Under the pieces are notes generated by a model. It was not told where the DNA came from, did not search any database, and saw only the letters and a program-made list of their open reading frames with translations. From assembly GCA_026394765.1 (NCBI GenBank), contig JAPKXQ010000057.1, positions 1-45,990 of the forward strand: a DNA stretch of 45,990 bases, given 5' to 3'. This DNA comes from Methanomicrobiales archaeon. GTDB lineage: Archaea; Halobacteriota; Methanomicrobia; Methanomicrobiales; Methanospirillaceae. Numbering within the stretch: the first letter of the stretch is position 1; each line of letters begins with the position of its first letter. Position numbers and translations under genes: made by a program. Positions 34,790 through 44,900 of the stretch are shown here, in pieces.

Positions 34790-36283
34790 TCACACCACGG
34801 TTAACGTCACGCTTTTAGAGGTCCCGCCCCCGGGTGCGGGGTTGAAAACGGTGATGGGTACGCGCTTTTTGGTCCTGATATCATCACGGGAGATGATGGT
34901 CCGGATCTTTGTTGCCGAGAGGTAGGTGGTAGCCCTGTTGCTACCATTCCATCGTATCATGCTGCCCCGGACGAAGTTTGTCCCTGTCACCCTGAGCACG
35001 AAGCTGGGTCCTCCCGCAGTGACATTGACTGGGCTGATACTATGGAGGTCGGGGTGTGCGTTTTTCACGAGGTAAGTGATGTTGCGGGAGAACCCTCCTC
35101 CTGAGCCGAGGTTGCTAACCCTCACCTGATAAAGCCCTGCACGGGCTACGTCAGCGGCAAGTATATTGGCCCTGAGTTTGGTGGCAGAATAATAGGTAGT
35201 TGTTCGGACCTTCCCATTCCACTGGACCTTGCTCCCGGAGAGGAACCGGCCCCCGGTCGCGGTGAGGACAAAGGGCCCTCTCCCGGCGATCACACTGATG
35301 GGTGAGAGGGATCTGAGGACGGGTCCTAAATTATTCTTGATGGTGAAGGTGAGGGGCGAAGAACTTCCTCCTCCCGGAGTCGGGTTGAAGACCGTGACGT
35401 TATTTTTGCCTGATACTGCGAGATCTGACTGGAGGATAGTGGCATTGAGTGACGTTGAAGATAGGTAATATGTCGTTTTGTCGACGCCATCCCACCTGAC
35501 TTGGCTGGTGGGGAGGAAGTTGGTCCCTGTCACGGTGAGGTTGAATCCCGCTGCGCCGACGTACTTTGTCTTCGGGGTGAGTGATGATGCAGTGGGGGCG
35601 GGGTTAGTGGGGGTGGAGTTGCCGATGGTGAAGGTGAGGATTGAAGAGATCCCGCCACCAGGTGCTGGATTTACCACCCTGACACTCCGATTTCCCGCAG
35701 TAGTGAGATCAGAGGTAGTGATGGTGGCATTCAGAGTAATATTTGAGATGTAATATGTCGTTTTGTCTTCCCCATCCCACCTGACGGTGCTTGATGGGAG
35801 GAAGTTGGTCCCTGTCACGGTGAGGTTGAATCCCGCTGCGCCGACGGTCTTAGAGGATGGTATTAGGGCGGTGAGGGTGGGAGCAGGGTTTTGTATGGTG
35901 AACGGCAGGATCCCGGACGCCTCATGGCCCGTGGTGTTCACCACTGCGACAAATTTTATCCCGGCACTGGTGATGTACGACTGTGGTATGGTGACGTTGA
36001 GCGTCGTGTTCGAGACGTATGTTGTCGTTAGGTTATTCCCATCCCACTGGATCTTGCAATCGCTGGTGAAATTTAAACCCGTCGCGATGAGATTGAAGTC
36101 AAGGCCACCTACTATCGCGGAATTTGGGGTCAAAGTGGTCAAATCAGGCACTGCAGTCGCGGTATTCACCATGCACACAAGGAGGAGCAGGACACCCAGC
36201 CCGATGGTGATGGAAGTATTGTAACTCCCCTCTCTTCTTATGTGAGGTCTTTGGTTGGTACAATCCTGGGTGAATAATAGCAT
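34790..36283 (-). CDS. Surface protein with five IPT/TIG repeats
   Basis: The 497-residue protein has an N-terminal signal (IGLGVLLLLVCMVNTATA) and five IPT/TIG Ig-like repeats of about 90 residues. Each starts like APTLTALIPSSKTVGAAGF and includes NLTVTGTNFLPSS, an RWDG or QWNG turn and a GGG-rich end. Many NxT/NxS sites suggest glycosylation. No C-terminal anchor is seen. It is convergent with the flippase, six bases apart. It is a close paralogue of the gene at 38938-40140, which has one repeat fewer. Role in adhesion or the cell envelope is inferred. Confidence 0.88.
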   Translation of the reverse strand: MLLFTQDCTNQRPHIRREGSYNTSITIGLGVLLLLVCMVNTATAVPDLTTLTPNSAIVGGLDFNLIATGLNFTSDCKIQWDGNNLTTTYVSNTTLNVTIPQSYITSAGIKFVAVVNTTGHEASGILPFTIQNPAPTLTALIPSSKTVGAAGFNLTVTGTNFLPSSTVRWDGEDKTTYYISNITLNATITTSDLTTAGNRSVRVVNPAPGGGISSILTFTIGNSTPTNPAPTASSLTPKTKYVGAAGFNLTVTGTNFLPTSQVRWDGVDKTTYYLSSTSLNATILQSDLAVSGKNNVTVFNPTPGGGSSSPLTFTIKNNLGPVLRSLSPISVIAGRGPFVLTATGGRFLSGSKVQWNGKVRTTTYYSATKLRANILAADVARAGLYQVRVSNLGSGGGFSRNITYLVKNAHPDLHSISPVNVTAGGPSFVLRVTGTNFVRGSMIRWNGSNRATTYLSATKIRTIISRDDIRTKKRVPITVFNPAPGGGTSKSVTLTVV

Positions 36284-36548
36284 ACATGGTCACATCCAAT
36301 TGATTATTCCAATCATGGATGGTATGTAGAAATACTTTTGCAATTTCCTTGAATACCTATGTGGAGCGTATAAGAGCGTTATCGCTTGGGAACGAATCCT
36401 GGTGGAGGCAGCTTTCTGAATTACAAACCCCTTTGAACCGGGATTTTATCAAATAACGGACTTTTTTATAAAAAGAGAAGGAGAGTGGACTTAACCCCTC
36501 TCCTATCCTGGCCGTGTCCAGATGATCTACGTCTTCTTGTTCAAACTT

Positions 36549-36790
36549 CTTCATCCTGGGGGGGGGGGTTGATCACCCTGACGTTGTTTGTCCCAACAGC
36601 CTGGTGATAAGTCGCAAATCGTTTCCTGTGGAGATGCGGCTTACCTCTTTGCGAGATGATACTTGTTCAGGGTTACGCTATTCTCATGGTTCCAGCATGT
36701 GGAGGTGAAGTTCGCACCATTTAGAGTGTGCGTGAAACTTCTGGTTCCCGGGAGTAATTCTCTGACGGGCTCAATCTTGTGATTTTTTGT
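36549..36790 (-). pseudogene. Degraded IPT/TIG repeat with an 11-G run
   Basis: On the minus strand separate frames show GTRSFTHTLNGANFTSTC, an IPT core, and later GTNNVRVINPPP, an IPT end. Stops and shifts lie between. The end is broken by eleven consecutive G (36558-36568, C on the coding strand) where intact genes have a Pro-Gly-Gly-Gly stretch. This is a dead repeat unit upstream of the 34790-36283 gene. Confidence 0.6.
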
Positions 36791-37223
36791 CCAGGGCTTT
36801 GCCATATAACAAAAGGCACATTGCTTGAAGGGCCACCGACTGGGAGGGGGGACGGGTCAGTGCGACTCTGGCGCGGGCGTTGGCTCTGTCAATTTTCCCA
36901 TAAAAGTTGGGATAGAATTCAAAAATGGGGCAAACTATGGGACATTCATAGGTTAAGCATGAGGCGAAGCTTCATCTGGGTTTCCAGTGATTACATTTGT
37001 AAAATGTAATTATAAGTCGTGTCTGGGCAGGTAAAATTCACCAGATTATCGTTCAATTACTAAAAACCAAGAAATAATATTTCTTATAATGTGGGAATTC
37101 AGATAACAGATATTTGATATCCCCAAATCACTGGATTTTCAGACAGAGCCACAACCCGAAACCCGGGTGGGGCTAAAAAAAAAGTTTTCGGTTCTGCTGT
37201 GGGACTTTGCCGGAGGGTCGCTT
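36791..37223. other. Gene-free stretch
   Basis: No supported gene is seen in these 433 bases. The right half is AT-rich and ends in a poly-A run (AAAAAAAAA near 37177). Confidence 0.35.
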
Positions 37224-37403
37224 ATGAGTGGGCCAGATCTACATAACCGCCTCTATTGCATACTTGATGCATGGGAAAATGTACGTGACTGGGAAGACCA
37301 CAGGCTCATTTGGGAATTGATCACCAATTCAGAAAAAATAATCACTGAAGATCTCTGTGAAAGGTTTATAAAAAAAGAGATCCTGTATCAACCACCCCAG
37401 TAA
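37224..37403 (+). CDS. Small hypothetical protein
   Basis: The 59-residue frame starts MSGPDLHNRLYCILDAW at the ATG 37224, six bases after GGAGGG, a good ribosome site. It is acidic and probably helical, ending FIKKEILYQPPQ, with no signal or membrane segment. The family is not recognised. It is a lone gene between the IPT remnant and the broken Rpn gene. Confidence 0.45.
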   Translation: MSGPDLHNRLYCILDAWENVRDWEDHRLIWELITNSEKIITEDLCERFIKKEILYQPPQ

Positions 37404-37466
37404 TACAGATGATGGGGATTATCCACAGATAGACTCAGGAGTGTCTGATGTATACGTACCCAAATC

Positions 37467-38388
37467 TTAAACGAGATGGGTGATCTCATCTTCTGATAGG
37501 CCGGTGATCCGGGAGATCTCAACAAGTGACATGCCCGCCTCTTTCATGCGATTAAGAATCTTCGCCTCACCTCTAGCTTCACCTCTAGCTTCACCTCTAG
37601 CTTCACCTCTAGCTTCACCTCTGGCTTCACCTTCAGCCCTGAGCTCCTCTCTCCATTTACTAATCCTGTCTGCCAGCATGATTGTCCCCTGAAATGGATT
37701 TGGATAATTTTTCTCCCCTATAGACTTTAAACTTTTCTCAAAGTACAACGAGAACTCTCCATACAACTGCTTCAGATCCGGTTTAGTTGTCATCCACTCG
37801 TTGATATCTTTCCCGATCAGTACTATTCGTTCATCTGCCGCGAACTGCTCCAGAGCAAACAGACATGCTGCGAGATTCCTGCAGTCCAACAGAGGAAGTA
37901 CTTCTAAACGGAGTTCGTCCAGAACCAGGTATGGCACAGATGGAACAAGATGAGATGCCTGAGATGGCATCGTGATAACCTCTCTCACATTATTAGGTAC
38001 ATTCCATGGCACTTCCCCATTATACAGGACCAGGGGAATAATCCCGGGGAGGGAATCTGGCGATGCTGCTCCGGTCCTGACAAGGTCCTGCCAAAGGAGC
38101 GCCATATATGACATCATCCTTGTATGCATCATGGGATCCGGTCTGGACTGAAACTCGATGAGAAGATAGAGCACCATCTCGCGGTCTCCCCATCGGAGTT
38201 TTCCAGATCAGATCATCTTCACGCTCTCTGAGATCATCTGTCACATAACTCCCATTGCACCGTTCAAGTGAACTTATATCAAAGACTTCAACCAGATCGG
38301 CATCAAGAAACCCCACAATAAGATCTGCCATCATGATCGGATAGCTGAACAGACGTTTGTATGGATGATCGTAATCGGTCATAATCAT
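37467..38388 (-). pseudogene. Rpn/PD-(D/E)XK-type recombination-promoting nuclease, frameshifted
   Basis: Two frames make one protein of about 307 residues, normal for the Rpn/YhgA-like family. The first (38388 to about 38200) has DYDHPYKRLFSYPIMMADL and EDDLIWK; the second resumes at RWGDREMVLYLLIEFQSRPD, which holds the EFQ part of the nuclease site. One extra T in the run 38199-38202 causes the shift. The C-terminal part has GIIPLVLYNGEVPW, a run of Glu-Ala-Arg-Gly repeats and an HTH-like end (EISRITGLSEDEI). A phase-variable switch or sequencing error is possible, but the run is short. Confidence 0.83.
37564..37632. repeat. 12-base tandem repeat inside the Rpn-like gene
   Basis: TTCACCTCTAGC is repeated about five times, the first and last copies imperfect. 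It encodes Glu-Ala-Arg-Gly on the minus strand. As each unit is four codons, slippage changes length without changing frame. Such EARG linkers are common in Rpn-family proteins. Confidence 0.85.
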
Positions 38389-38884
38389 CAGTCCTCTTCA
38401 TCCGTTGATCACTGTCATGGCACAGGATCAGGAAAAGTATGAACGTGACCAAAAATATGCTAGGAAACCAGATATTCATTCTGATTTGAGGATGCACAAA
38501 AAACTTGAGCATCAGGAGTTTCAACCTCAATATCTATCTATTTTTACAAACCCCTGGTTTTTTTATTGCCTGCGGTTCAGAATGTTCCTCTCGCAGTATT
38601 ATCTGTCGATAATAATTTAACACGTGGTGATTGGAAATGCAAAGGTATGGTTGTTCTTCAAGTCATGACACTTGTATCTGATGAGAGTCGAGCAATTACG
38701 TTGATGCCGACCTTTAAAATTGGTTAAGTCAGGTAATTTACCAAGATTAACTCATCCCTGCTATTATGGAAGGATTCATTGCATCTTCTATCAGGGTAGT
38801 TCTCTCTTCAATGTCCCGTTTCTAGGTTTTGTCAGGCTGGCACAGCTGCACTATGAACGAAACCTTGAATTTTCTTAATTTAAC
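38389..38884. other. AT-rich gene-free stretch
   Basis: About 500 AT-rich bases without a supported gene. The region should hold the promoter of the Rpn-like gene on the minus strand. Confidence 0.35.
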
Positions 38885-38940
38885 CCCTTATTAAGCAGAG
38901 GGCCAGAAAAGAAGAGGGGTTTAAATGGGTAGAGCCTTCA
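38885..38940. repeat. Copied 3' end of the flippase gene (duplication scar)
   Basis: TTAAGCAGAGGGCCAGAAAA and TTAAATGGGTAGAGCC match 34744-34790, where the same bases form the last codons and stop of the flippase gene, with small indels. The match continues into the 3' ends of the two IPT genes. There is no flippase gene before this copy. Confidence 0.75.
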
Positions 38941-40140
38941 CAGCACGGCTAGCGTTACGCTGTTTGAGGTCCCGCCCCCGGGTGCGGGGTTGAAAACGGT
39001 GATGGGTACGCGCTTCCTCGTCCTGATATCGGCGCGTGGTATGATACTTCTGAGTCTTGTTGCCGAGATGTAGGTGGTATCCCTGTTGTCACCATTCCAT
39101 CGTATTATGCTCCCGCGGACGAAGCTGGTCCCTGTCACCGTGAGCACGAAGTTGGGTCCCCCTGCAGTGACATTGGTTGGGTTGATGCTGCGAAGGTCGG
39201 GGCGTCCGTTCTTCACGAGGTAGGAGATGTTGCGGGAGAACCCTCCTCCTGGGCCGGGGTTGAATACCCTCACCTGATACAGTCCTGCACGGGCTACGTC
39301 AGCGGCCAGTATATTGGCTTTGAGTTTGGTGGCAGAATCATAGGTAGTTGTTCGGACCTTCCCATTCCACTGGAGCTTGCTCCCGGAGAGGAACTGGCTC
39401 CCGGTCGCGGTGAGGACAAAGGGCCCTCTTCCGGCGACCACACTTACGGGTGAGAGCGAGGTAAGTTTTGGTCCTAAATTCTTGATAGTGAAGGGCAGCG
39501 GCGAAGAACTTCCTCCTCCAGGACTCGGGTTATAGACCGTGACGTTCTTTTTGCCTGCTGCGGTGAGATCTGACTGGAGGATAGTGGCATTGAGGGACGT
39601 TTCAGAGATGTACGTCGTGTTTCTCTCATCACCCTCCCACCTGACTTTGCTGGTGGGGAGGAAGTTGGTCCCTGTCACTGTGAGGTTGAATCCCGCTGCG
39701 CCGACTTTCTTGGAAGATGGCGTGAGGGTTGTGAGGGTGGGAACAGTGTTTTGTATGGTGAATGTTAAGTTCCCGGACGCCTCGTGGCTCGAGGTGTTCA
39801 CGACTCCGACATTTTTTGTCCCGGCACTGGTGATGTACGACGCCGGTATGATGACATTGAGTGTCGTGTTCGAGACATAGTTCGTTGTCGTCAGGTTAGT
39901 CCCATCCCACTGGATGTGGCATTCACTGGTGAAGCTTAAACCCGTCGCGGTGAGGATAAAAGCTGAACCCCCCATGGTGGTTGCATTGGGGTTGATCGAC
40001 ATCAATGCTGGTGCTGCGAGGGCAGGTGCACTGAGTGCGATGACGAGGAGGAGCACCGCAAGTCCATAGGTGACTGCGTGCACCCTCCCGGGGCGTGGAA
40101 TCGTGTCAAGTACTTCAAAATTTCCGATTGATGGTGGCAT
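38938..40140 (-). CDS. Surface protein with four IPT/TIG repeats, paralogue of 34790-36283
   Basis: About 400 residues with signal peptide (YGLAVLLLVIALSAPALA) and four IPT/TIG repeats starting APALMSINP, VPTLTTLTP, GPKLTSLSP and RPDLRSINP. The last two are nearly identical to those of the 34790-36283 protein. One middle repeat is missing, as expected from recombination between repeats. The ATG 40140 has AAAGGATGT upstream; GTG 40149 is the alternative. The N-terminus differs from the paralogue, so only the repeat part and 3' flank were shared. Confidence 0.87.
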   Translation of the reverse strand: MPPSIGNFEVLDTIPRPGRVHAVTYGLAVLLLVIALSAPALAAPALMSINPNATTMGGSAFILTATGLSFTSECHIQWDGTNLTTTNYVSNTTLNVIIPASYITSAGTKNVGVVNTSSHEASGNLTFTIQNTVPTLTTLTPSSKKVGAAGFNLTVTGTNFLPTSKVRWEGDERNTTYISETSLNATILQSDLTAAGKKNVTVYNPSPGGGSSSPLPFTIKNLGPKLTSLSPVSVVAGRGPFVLTATGSQFLSGSKLQWNGKVRTTTYDSATKLKANILAADVARAGLYQVRVFNPGPGGGFSRNISYLVKNGRPDLRSINPTNVTAGGPNFVLTVTGTSFVRGSIIRWNGDNRDTTYISATRLRSIIPRADIRTRKRVPITVFNPAPGGGTSNSVTLAVL

Positions 40141-40355
40141 ACCGATCACATCCTTTCTCTATGTAGTAGGATCAGAATGGTGGGAGAAAAACCTTCGTCC
40201 TCTGACCCGGGTGGTGTGCCAGGCGGGTTGATCTGCCTGGGACTCTTCATCATCAGGGCGCGCAAAAGCGAAAATACGGCGTTTTCGGAGTTCTGGTCCA
40301 GATAAAAAGGGGATGAATCGGTTTTCTTCTTCAGGTTATGGTCTGGTATAACCTG

Positions 40356-43300
40356 TCATGGCCTCTTCCATATCGTATAGGACTTTCCGAACGACTTTCC
40401 TCCACCTGGCGTGGGGTTCTGGACCTTGACTGTGAATTTCCCGGGTACCAAGACGTAGCTCGCTGGAATCGCAGCACTTATCTGGGCAGTTGAGATGTAC
40501 CTCGTGACCACCTCGGCATTGTTCCAGAGGACTTTGCTCCCTTTCACGAACCGAACCCCGTTAATAGTGAGCGTGAAGCCTCCTCCTCCCATAATCCACA
40601 TGGTGGGATAGAATGAGAGGATCTGGGGGACTGGGTTTCTCACCGTGAACTGCTTTGCATTGGAGTTCTTTCCATCTGAGTTTATCACTGATATAGCAAC
40701 ATACTTCCCGCTCAATGTCTCGGATGGCGGGACATAGGCCTTGACCCTAGTCGCACTATAGTAGGTGGTCCCCAGGATCTGAGTGCCCCACTTCACCCGG
40801 CTCCCCTTGGCGAAGTTGGCACCGGTCACGGTGATGGTGAAACCGGTCTTTCCTGCTGAGACCTGCGCTGGGCTGATGGAGCTGACTGTCGGTGAGCCCA
40901 CCGCAAGGATGGTGAAGGTCTTCGCAGTCGAGGTGCAGCTGAGGTCAGGGTTGTATACCGTGACGCTCTTGGTCCCTGTGGTGGTCAGGTAGCTTGCTGG
41001 TATGGTGGCGTCGATTCGGTTGGATGAGACGAAGGTGGTTGAGAGGTCAGTGCCTCCCCACCGGACCGTACATCCTGATACAAAGGCCTCGCCGGTGACG
41101 ACTATCTTGGTCGCCGGGTCACCTTCCATCGCCGTGTCCGGGCTGATGGCGGTGATGGTGGGGCAGGCCGTTATGGTGAAGGTCTGGCTGTTCGAAGTAC
41201 CGCCACAGCTGTAGACCGTAACTGTGGCCGTTCCACCCGAGGCGATGTCAGTTGCAAGGATCGATGCGGTAATCGTGGTTGCAGAAACATAGGTGGTGGT
41301 TCGATCCCCTCCATTCCACCTGACCTTGCTCGCAGTATTGAAGTTGCTCCCTGTTACTGTGAGGGTGAAAGCTGCTCCTCCTGCGGCGGTCTGAGTGGGA
41401 CTGATACTTGAGATGGATGGGACTGGCGACGATGCAATGGTGAATGTCGCTGGATTGGACGTCCCACCACCGGGGGTCACAACTGTGACACTCACCGATC
41501 CTGGGCTCGCAATGAGCGACGCACTAATGTTTCCAATCAGCTCTGTTGCTGAGTTGTATGTCGTTGGGACTGATGCCCCATTCCAGTTCACAGTCGAACT
41601 GGATGTAAAGTTCAGTCCAGTTACCGTTAGATTAAATGGGGAGGTATCAATGCATGCTGTTTTTGTGGTGGGACTTATTGAGCTAATGACTGGGGTGGGA
41701 GGGGTCTGGATAGTAAACGGTAGGATTCCAGAAGATCCGCCTCCTGGGGTGGGGTTGAAGACCGCAACATTTGCCGTCCCGGCATTTGCTATATCTGAAG
41801 CGGGAATTGTGGCCTGAAGGACTGTAGCAGAGCTATATGTCGTAGTCTTGTTCACCCCGTTCCATTGAACCTTGCTGATTGAGGTGAAGTTGGCCCCGTT
41901 CAGCGTGAGGGTGAAAATGTTTCCTCCTGCATAATTTACCGTTGGGCTGATGGTGGTGAGAGTGGGAACCGGGAGTTGGTTTACAGTAAAGTTCAGGTCG
42001 GTGACAGACCCCAAGCAGGGTGGTGGATTGAACACAGTGATAGTCTTTGTCCCTTCTGTCTGGAGATCGGTTGATGGGATGGATACCCGGAGCTGGGATG
42101 AGGAGTATGAAGTAATTGTCTTGTTCACTCCACCCAGTTGAGCCCAGCACCCGGAGATAAAGTTTGCCCCATTGATAGTGAGGGTGAAACCTGCTTCACC
42201 AACATACTTCGAGGTTGGGCTTATGTTGGTGATGCTTGGTGTCGGGCAGGTTGTGACGATGAGGGGGACCGATGGGGTAGATTCACCAGAACCGGGCTCA
42301 GAATTGAAGACAGTAATTCCAAGGGTTCCGGTGGCATCGATATCGGTATTTAGAATCTGGACTGTCAGATTTGTTGAACTACGGAACCATGTTGTTCGGG
42401 GAAGTCCGTCTCTTCGACCCTGGCTGTTCGTTGTGAACCCTGTCCCTAGGACGGTGAGATTGAAAGTTGGTCCCCCCACGTACGCCGTGTTTGGTACAAT
42501 ACTACTTATGGTGGGTAATGGGGTGGCCGAGATAGTAAAGGTCACTGGATCGGAAGACCCCGCGCCAGGTTCAGAATTGTAAACCGTGATGAGAGCTGAA
42601 CCAACGACACCAATGTTGGCGGGTGGGTTGACAACTTGTCCTGTGAGGTTAGTAACGGAGTTAAATGTAGTGGGAAGGTCTGCACCATCCCATCGGACGT
42701 GGCTATTGGTCGTGAAGTTAACCCCTAATACGACGAGGTTGAATGGGAGAGTACTCCCTGCAATGACGCTTTGTGGGTTGATAGAGAGTATTGTGGGTTT
42801 GGAATAGGGGGTAACGGTGTAACTGTAGGGGTCAGAATCTATACCTGGTCCGGGGGTTAGGTCAGGGTTTCGCACGACAACGCTCACAGTCCGTGGAACA
42901 ATACCCCCGGCGAATTTTATGGCAGGTATCGTGACAACGATCTGTGTATCAGTGATAGATGTGGGGGTGTATGGGTCGGTGAATCCCGCATCATCGAAGA
43001 ACACGGTACATCCCCGTGTAAAGTTGAGGCCTTGAATCGTAAAGACCGTGTCTCCATTATTGACACGCGTCGTAATTGGCGAGATACTGGTGATGGAGGG
43101 TTTGAAAGAATTATAAAACACGGCCAATATAACAACATCAGGAATTATCCTATCGTCATTAACATCTACTTTAAACGTAGCTTTGTTGTTGGTATCGCGT
43201 GGAGTTACACCAAGTAAAGAAACCCAAGTTAAAGGGAGGTTGGGAATGGAAACTGCACCAGCAATGTTTTCATTAAAGTATACATAACTGCCTCCGCCTG

Positions 43301-44465
43301 GTACATTATTATTATGTGAGATAGCCATAACCTCAGCCGTTAGAACATTTGCTGGGTATATAGTCGCACCGGAGAATGGAGCGTATGCTACCATCTCATC
43401 TAATGTCAGCCATGTATATGCCACTGGTCTCTCGAGGTGATCACACCCCTCGTTGATAAAGAACGTTACCTTTCCGATTCCTGCAGCAGGATCATTGTAG
43501 ATTACCAGGAGATATGCCCCGTCGATAGTCGCATCAGGGAAGGCCCCTCCGATGTTCACTAGACTAAATGTGTTAGCAGCCGTTAGAGAGAGTCCACTTT
43601 TCACATCATAGATCATGATACCGTCATTAAAATCGCCAACGACTGTATTGGGATGGCCGAGGCTATCGTACTGGTGCCCGCTGGGGCCTGCGGGGGTTAC
43701 AGGAACAGAATTAAAAAATGTATTCACATTGCTCGGCATGGTGTGAACGGTATCTCCATGGTAGAAGACATACAGCCGTGCCGTGTCAATTGTACTTCCT
43801 GCAGGTAATACTAGTGGTCCGGGCCACGTAAAGGTTATTAATGGCCACCCCGTCGCGGCACCTGGTGAGAATAATTGGACATTCCCATACACGGTTCTGA
43901 CCAGTTTCGTGGTGATATCAAGATCGCCTGGCATATTGGTGAACCTCTTCCCCTTGTACCCGTGGTTGTAGACGATCATATTCTGTCGCAGGAAGTAGTT
44001 TGTCCTGAGATTGCCCACGATGGCTCGATGGGGGTCTGCTGTTACGTTGACCGAGAGAGTCGTCCCTGCCGTCCGTTTGTTTAGATCAGGGAGTGCAACA
44101 ATTTCTGAACCCCCAGGTAACAATGCAGCAGTAGTTGCCGCGGCTACCACCAATACGTTATTCACCTTAAGTTCTACTAAAACCGGGTCTACTGTCCCTG
44201 CTGCACCATTGTTTATGATTGTTGCATAGTAGGTATTCGTCTCGTTTGCAAAGACGAATGCATCTCCGTTGGTGTTGGCACCAAAGGCGTCATCATTTGC
44301 CCATACAGCAGTAACCGCAACATCAGGTACCTGGGCCATCACGCCCATCGGGATGACAAGGCATCCAATGAGGATACAGCAAAAAGCAAGTAAATGCCAG
44401 TTTGCCCCCCTCTTTGTACAAGGCTCTTGTGGAGAGATAGCATGCTCTATCATAGTGTATAACAT
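40356..44465 (-). CDS. Giant surface protein: CARDB-like, DUF3344-like and ten IPT/TIG repeats
   Basis: The 1369-residue protein has a signal peptide (LLAFCCILIGCLVIPMGVMA), a CARDB-like domain (VPDVAVTAVWANDD to about 135), then a DUF3344-like domain (about 140-450: YNHGYKGKRFTNMPGDLDI, DGAYLLVIYNDPAAGIGK). Ten IPT/TIG repeats follow, each begun by a motif such as KPTILSINPQSVIAG and about 90 residues long. Many NxT/NxS sites are present; no C-terminal anchor is seen. The ATG 44465 has GAGGTGG five bases upstream, and a TATA box (ATTTAAATA) lies near 44508-44517. It is probably an S-layer or adhesin-type protein. DUF3344 is named from memory. Confidence 0.9.
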   Translation of the reverse strand: MLYTMIEHAISPQEPCTKRGANWHLLAFCCILIGCLVIPMGVMAQVPDVAVTAVWANDDAFGANTNGDAFVFANETNTYYATIINNGAAGTVDPVLVELKVNNVLVVAAATTAALLPGGSEIVALPDLNKRTAGTTLSVNVTADPHRAIVGNLRTNYFLRQNMIVYNHGYKGKRFTNMPGDLDITTKLVRTVYGNVQLFSPGAATGWPLITFTWPGPLVLPAGSTIDTARLYVFYHGDTVHTMPSNVNTFFNSVPVTPAGPSGHQYDSLGHPNTVVGDFNDGIMIYDVKSGLSLTAANTFSLVNIGGAFPDATIDGAYLLVIYNDPAAGIGKVTFFINEGCDHLERPVAYTWLTLDEMVAYAPFSGATIYPANVLTAEVMAISHNNNVPGGGSYVYFNENIAGAVSIPNLPLTWVSLLGVTPRDTNNKATFKVDVNDDRIIPDVVILAVFYNSFKPSITSISPITTRVNNGDTVFTIQGLNFTRGCTVFFDDAGFTDPYTPTSITDTQIVVTIPAIKFAGGIVPRTVSVVVRNPDLTPGPGIDSDPYSYTVTPYSKPTILSINPQSVIAGSTLPFNLVVLGVNFTTNSHVRWDGADLPTTFNSVTNLTGQVVNPPANIGVVGSALITVYNSEPGAGSSDPVTFTISATPLPTISSIVPNTAYVGGPTFNLTVLGTGFTTNSQGRRDGLPRTTWFRSSTNLTVQILNTDIDATGTLGITVFNSEPGSGESTPSVPLIVTTCPTPSITNISPTSKYVGEAGFTLTINGANFISGCWAQLGGVNKTITSYSSSQLRVSIPSTDLQTEGTKTITVFNPPPCLGSVTDLNFTVNQLPVPTLTTISPTVNYAGGNIFTLTLNGANFTSISKVQWNGVNKTTTYSSATVLQATIPASDIANAGTANVAVFNPTPGGGSSGILPFTIQTPPTPVISSISPTTKTACIDTSPFNLTVTGLNFTSSSTVNWNGASVPTTYNSATELIGNISASLIASPGSVSVTVVTPGGGTSNPATFTIASSPVPSISSISPTQTAAGGAAFTLTVTGSNFNTASKVRWNGGDRTTTYVSATTITASILATDIASGGTATVTVYSCGGTSNSQTFTITACPTITAISPDTAMEGDPATKIVVTGEAFVSGCTVRWGGTDLSTTFVSSNRIDATIPASYLTTTGTKSVTVYNPDLSCTSTAKTFTILAVGSPTVSSISPAQVSAGKTGFTITVTGANFAKGSRVKWGTQILGTTYYSATRVKAYVPPSETLSGKYVAISVINSDGKNSNAKQFTVRNPVPQILSFYPTMWIMGGGGFTLTINGVRFVKGSKVLWNNAEVVTRYISTAQISAAIPASYVLVPGKFTVKVQNPTPGGGKSFGKSYTIWKRP

Positions 44466-44711
44466 GACGTCCACCTCATGAACGATAAAAATGTAATTAA
44501 CGTGCACGGTATTTAAATGTATTGGGGTATGGGTGGAAAAACTATATAAAAACGTATTACATAAGGATGGTTTTTTAATATACCTTGCACAGGGAAGGGG
44601 GAATGGGAAAAACTCTCATTCACCTCTGCGCGGTGTTGGTCTGGCACTTATCCGCCCCGTAGTTCCTGGGGTTCAAGATCCAAGAGGCGGAGGTTTTCGA
44701 GATACCTTCAC

Positions 44712-44900
44712 TGGGTCTCGGGGAGAGCCCGGTCCCCTTGGATGGTGAGGACAAACCAGATCTCAACCGCCGTCCACCCCTCGGGGTAGGTGTTCGCGAT
44801 CTTCGGGACGGGGTTAGTGACCATTATCATCGTGGGGATCGATGCCTCGTTGCCGGGATCAGAGCTGATGACCTGGACCTTCGCCGTGGTGCCCGGGGCT
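44712..44900 (-). pseudogene. Fragment of an IPT/TIG-repeat gene
   Basis: One open frame reads PGTTAKVQVISSDPGNEASI, then VTNPVPKIANTYPEGWTAVE and WFVLTIQGD, the end of one IPT repeat and the start of the next. Stops bound it on both sides. It lies upstream of the giant IPT gene and is probably a remnant of another paralogue. Confidence 0.5.

Noticed and set aside
36357-36554. 65-codon minus-strand frame upstream of the first IPT gene
   Set aside because: No recognised motif; it starts next to the degraded IPT repeat and is probably chance.
37564-37632. Possible CRISPR-like array
   Set aside because: The repeats are contiguous 12-base units with no spacers and encode an EARG linker. No CRISPR array was seen elsewhere.
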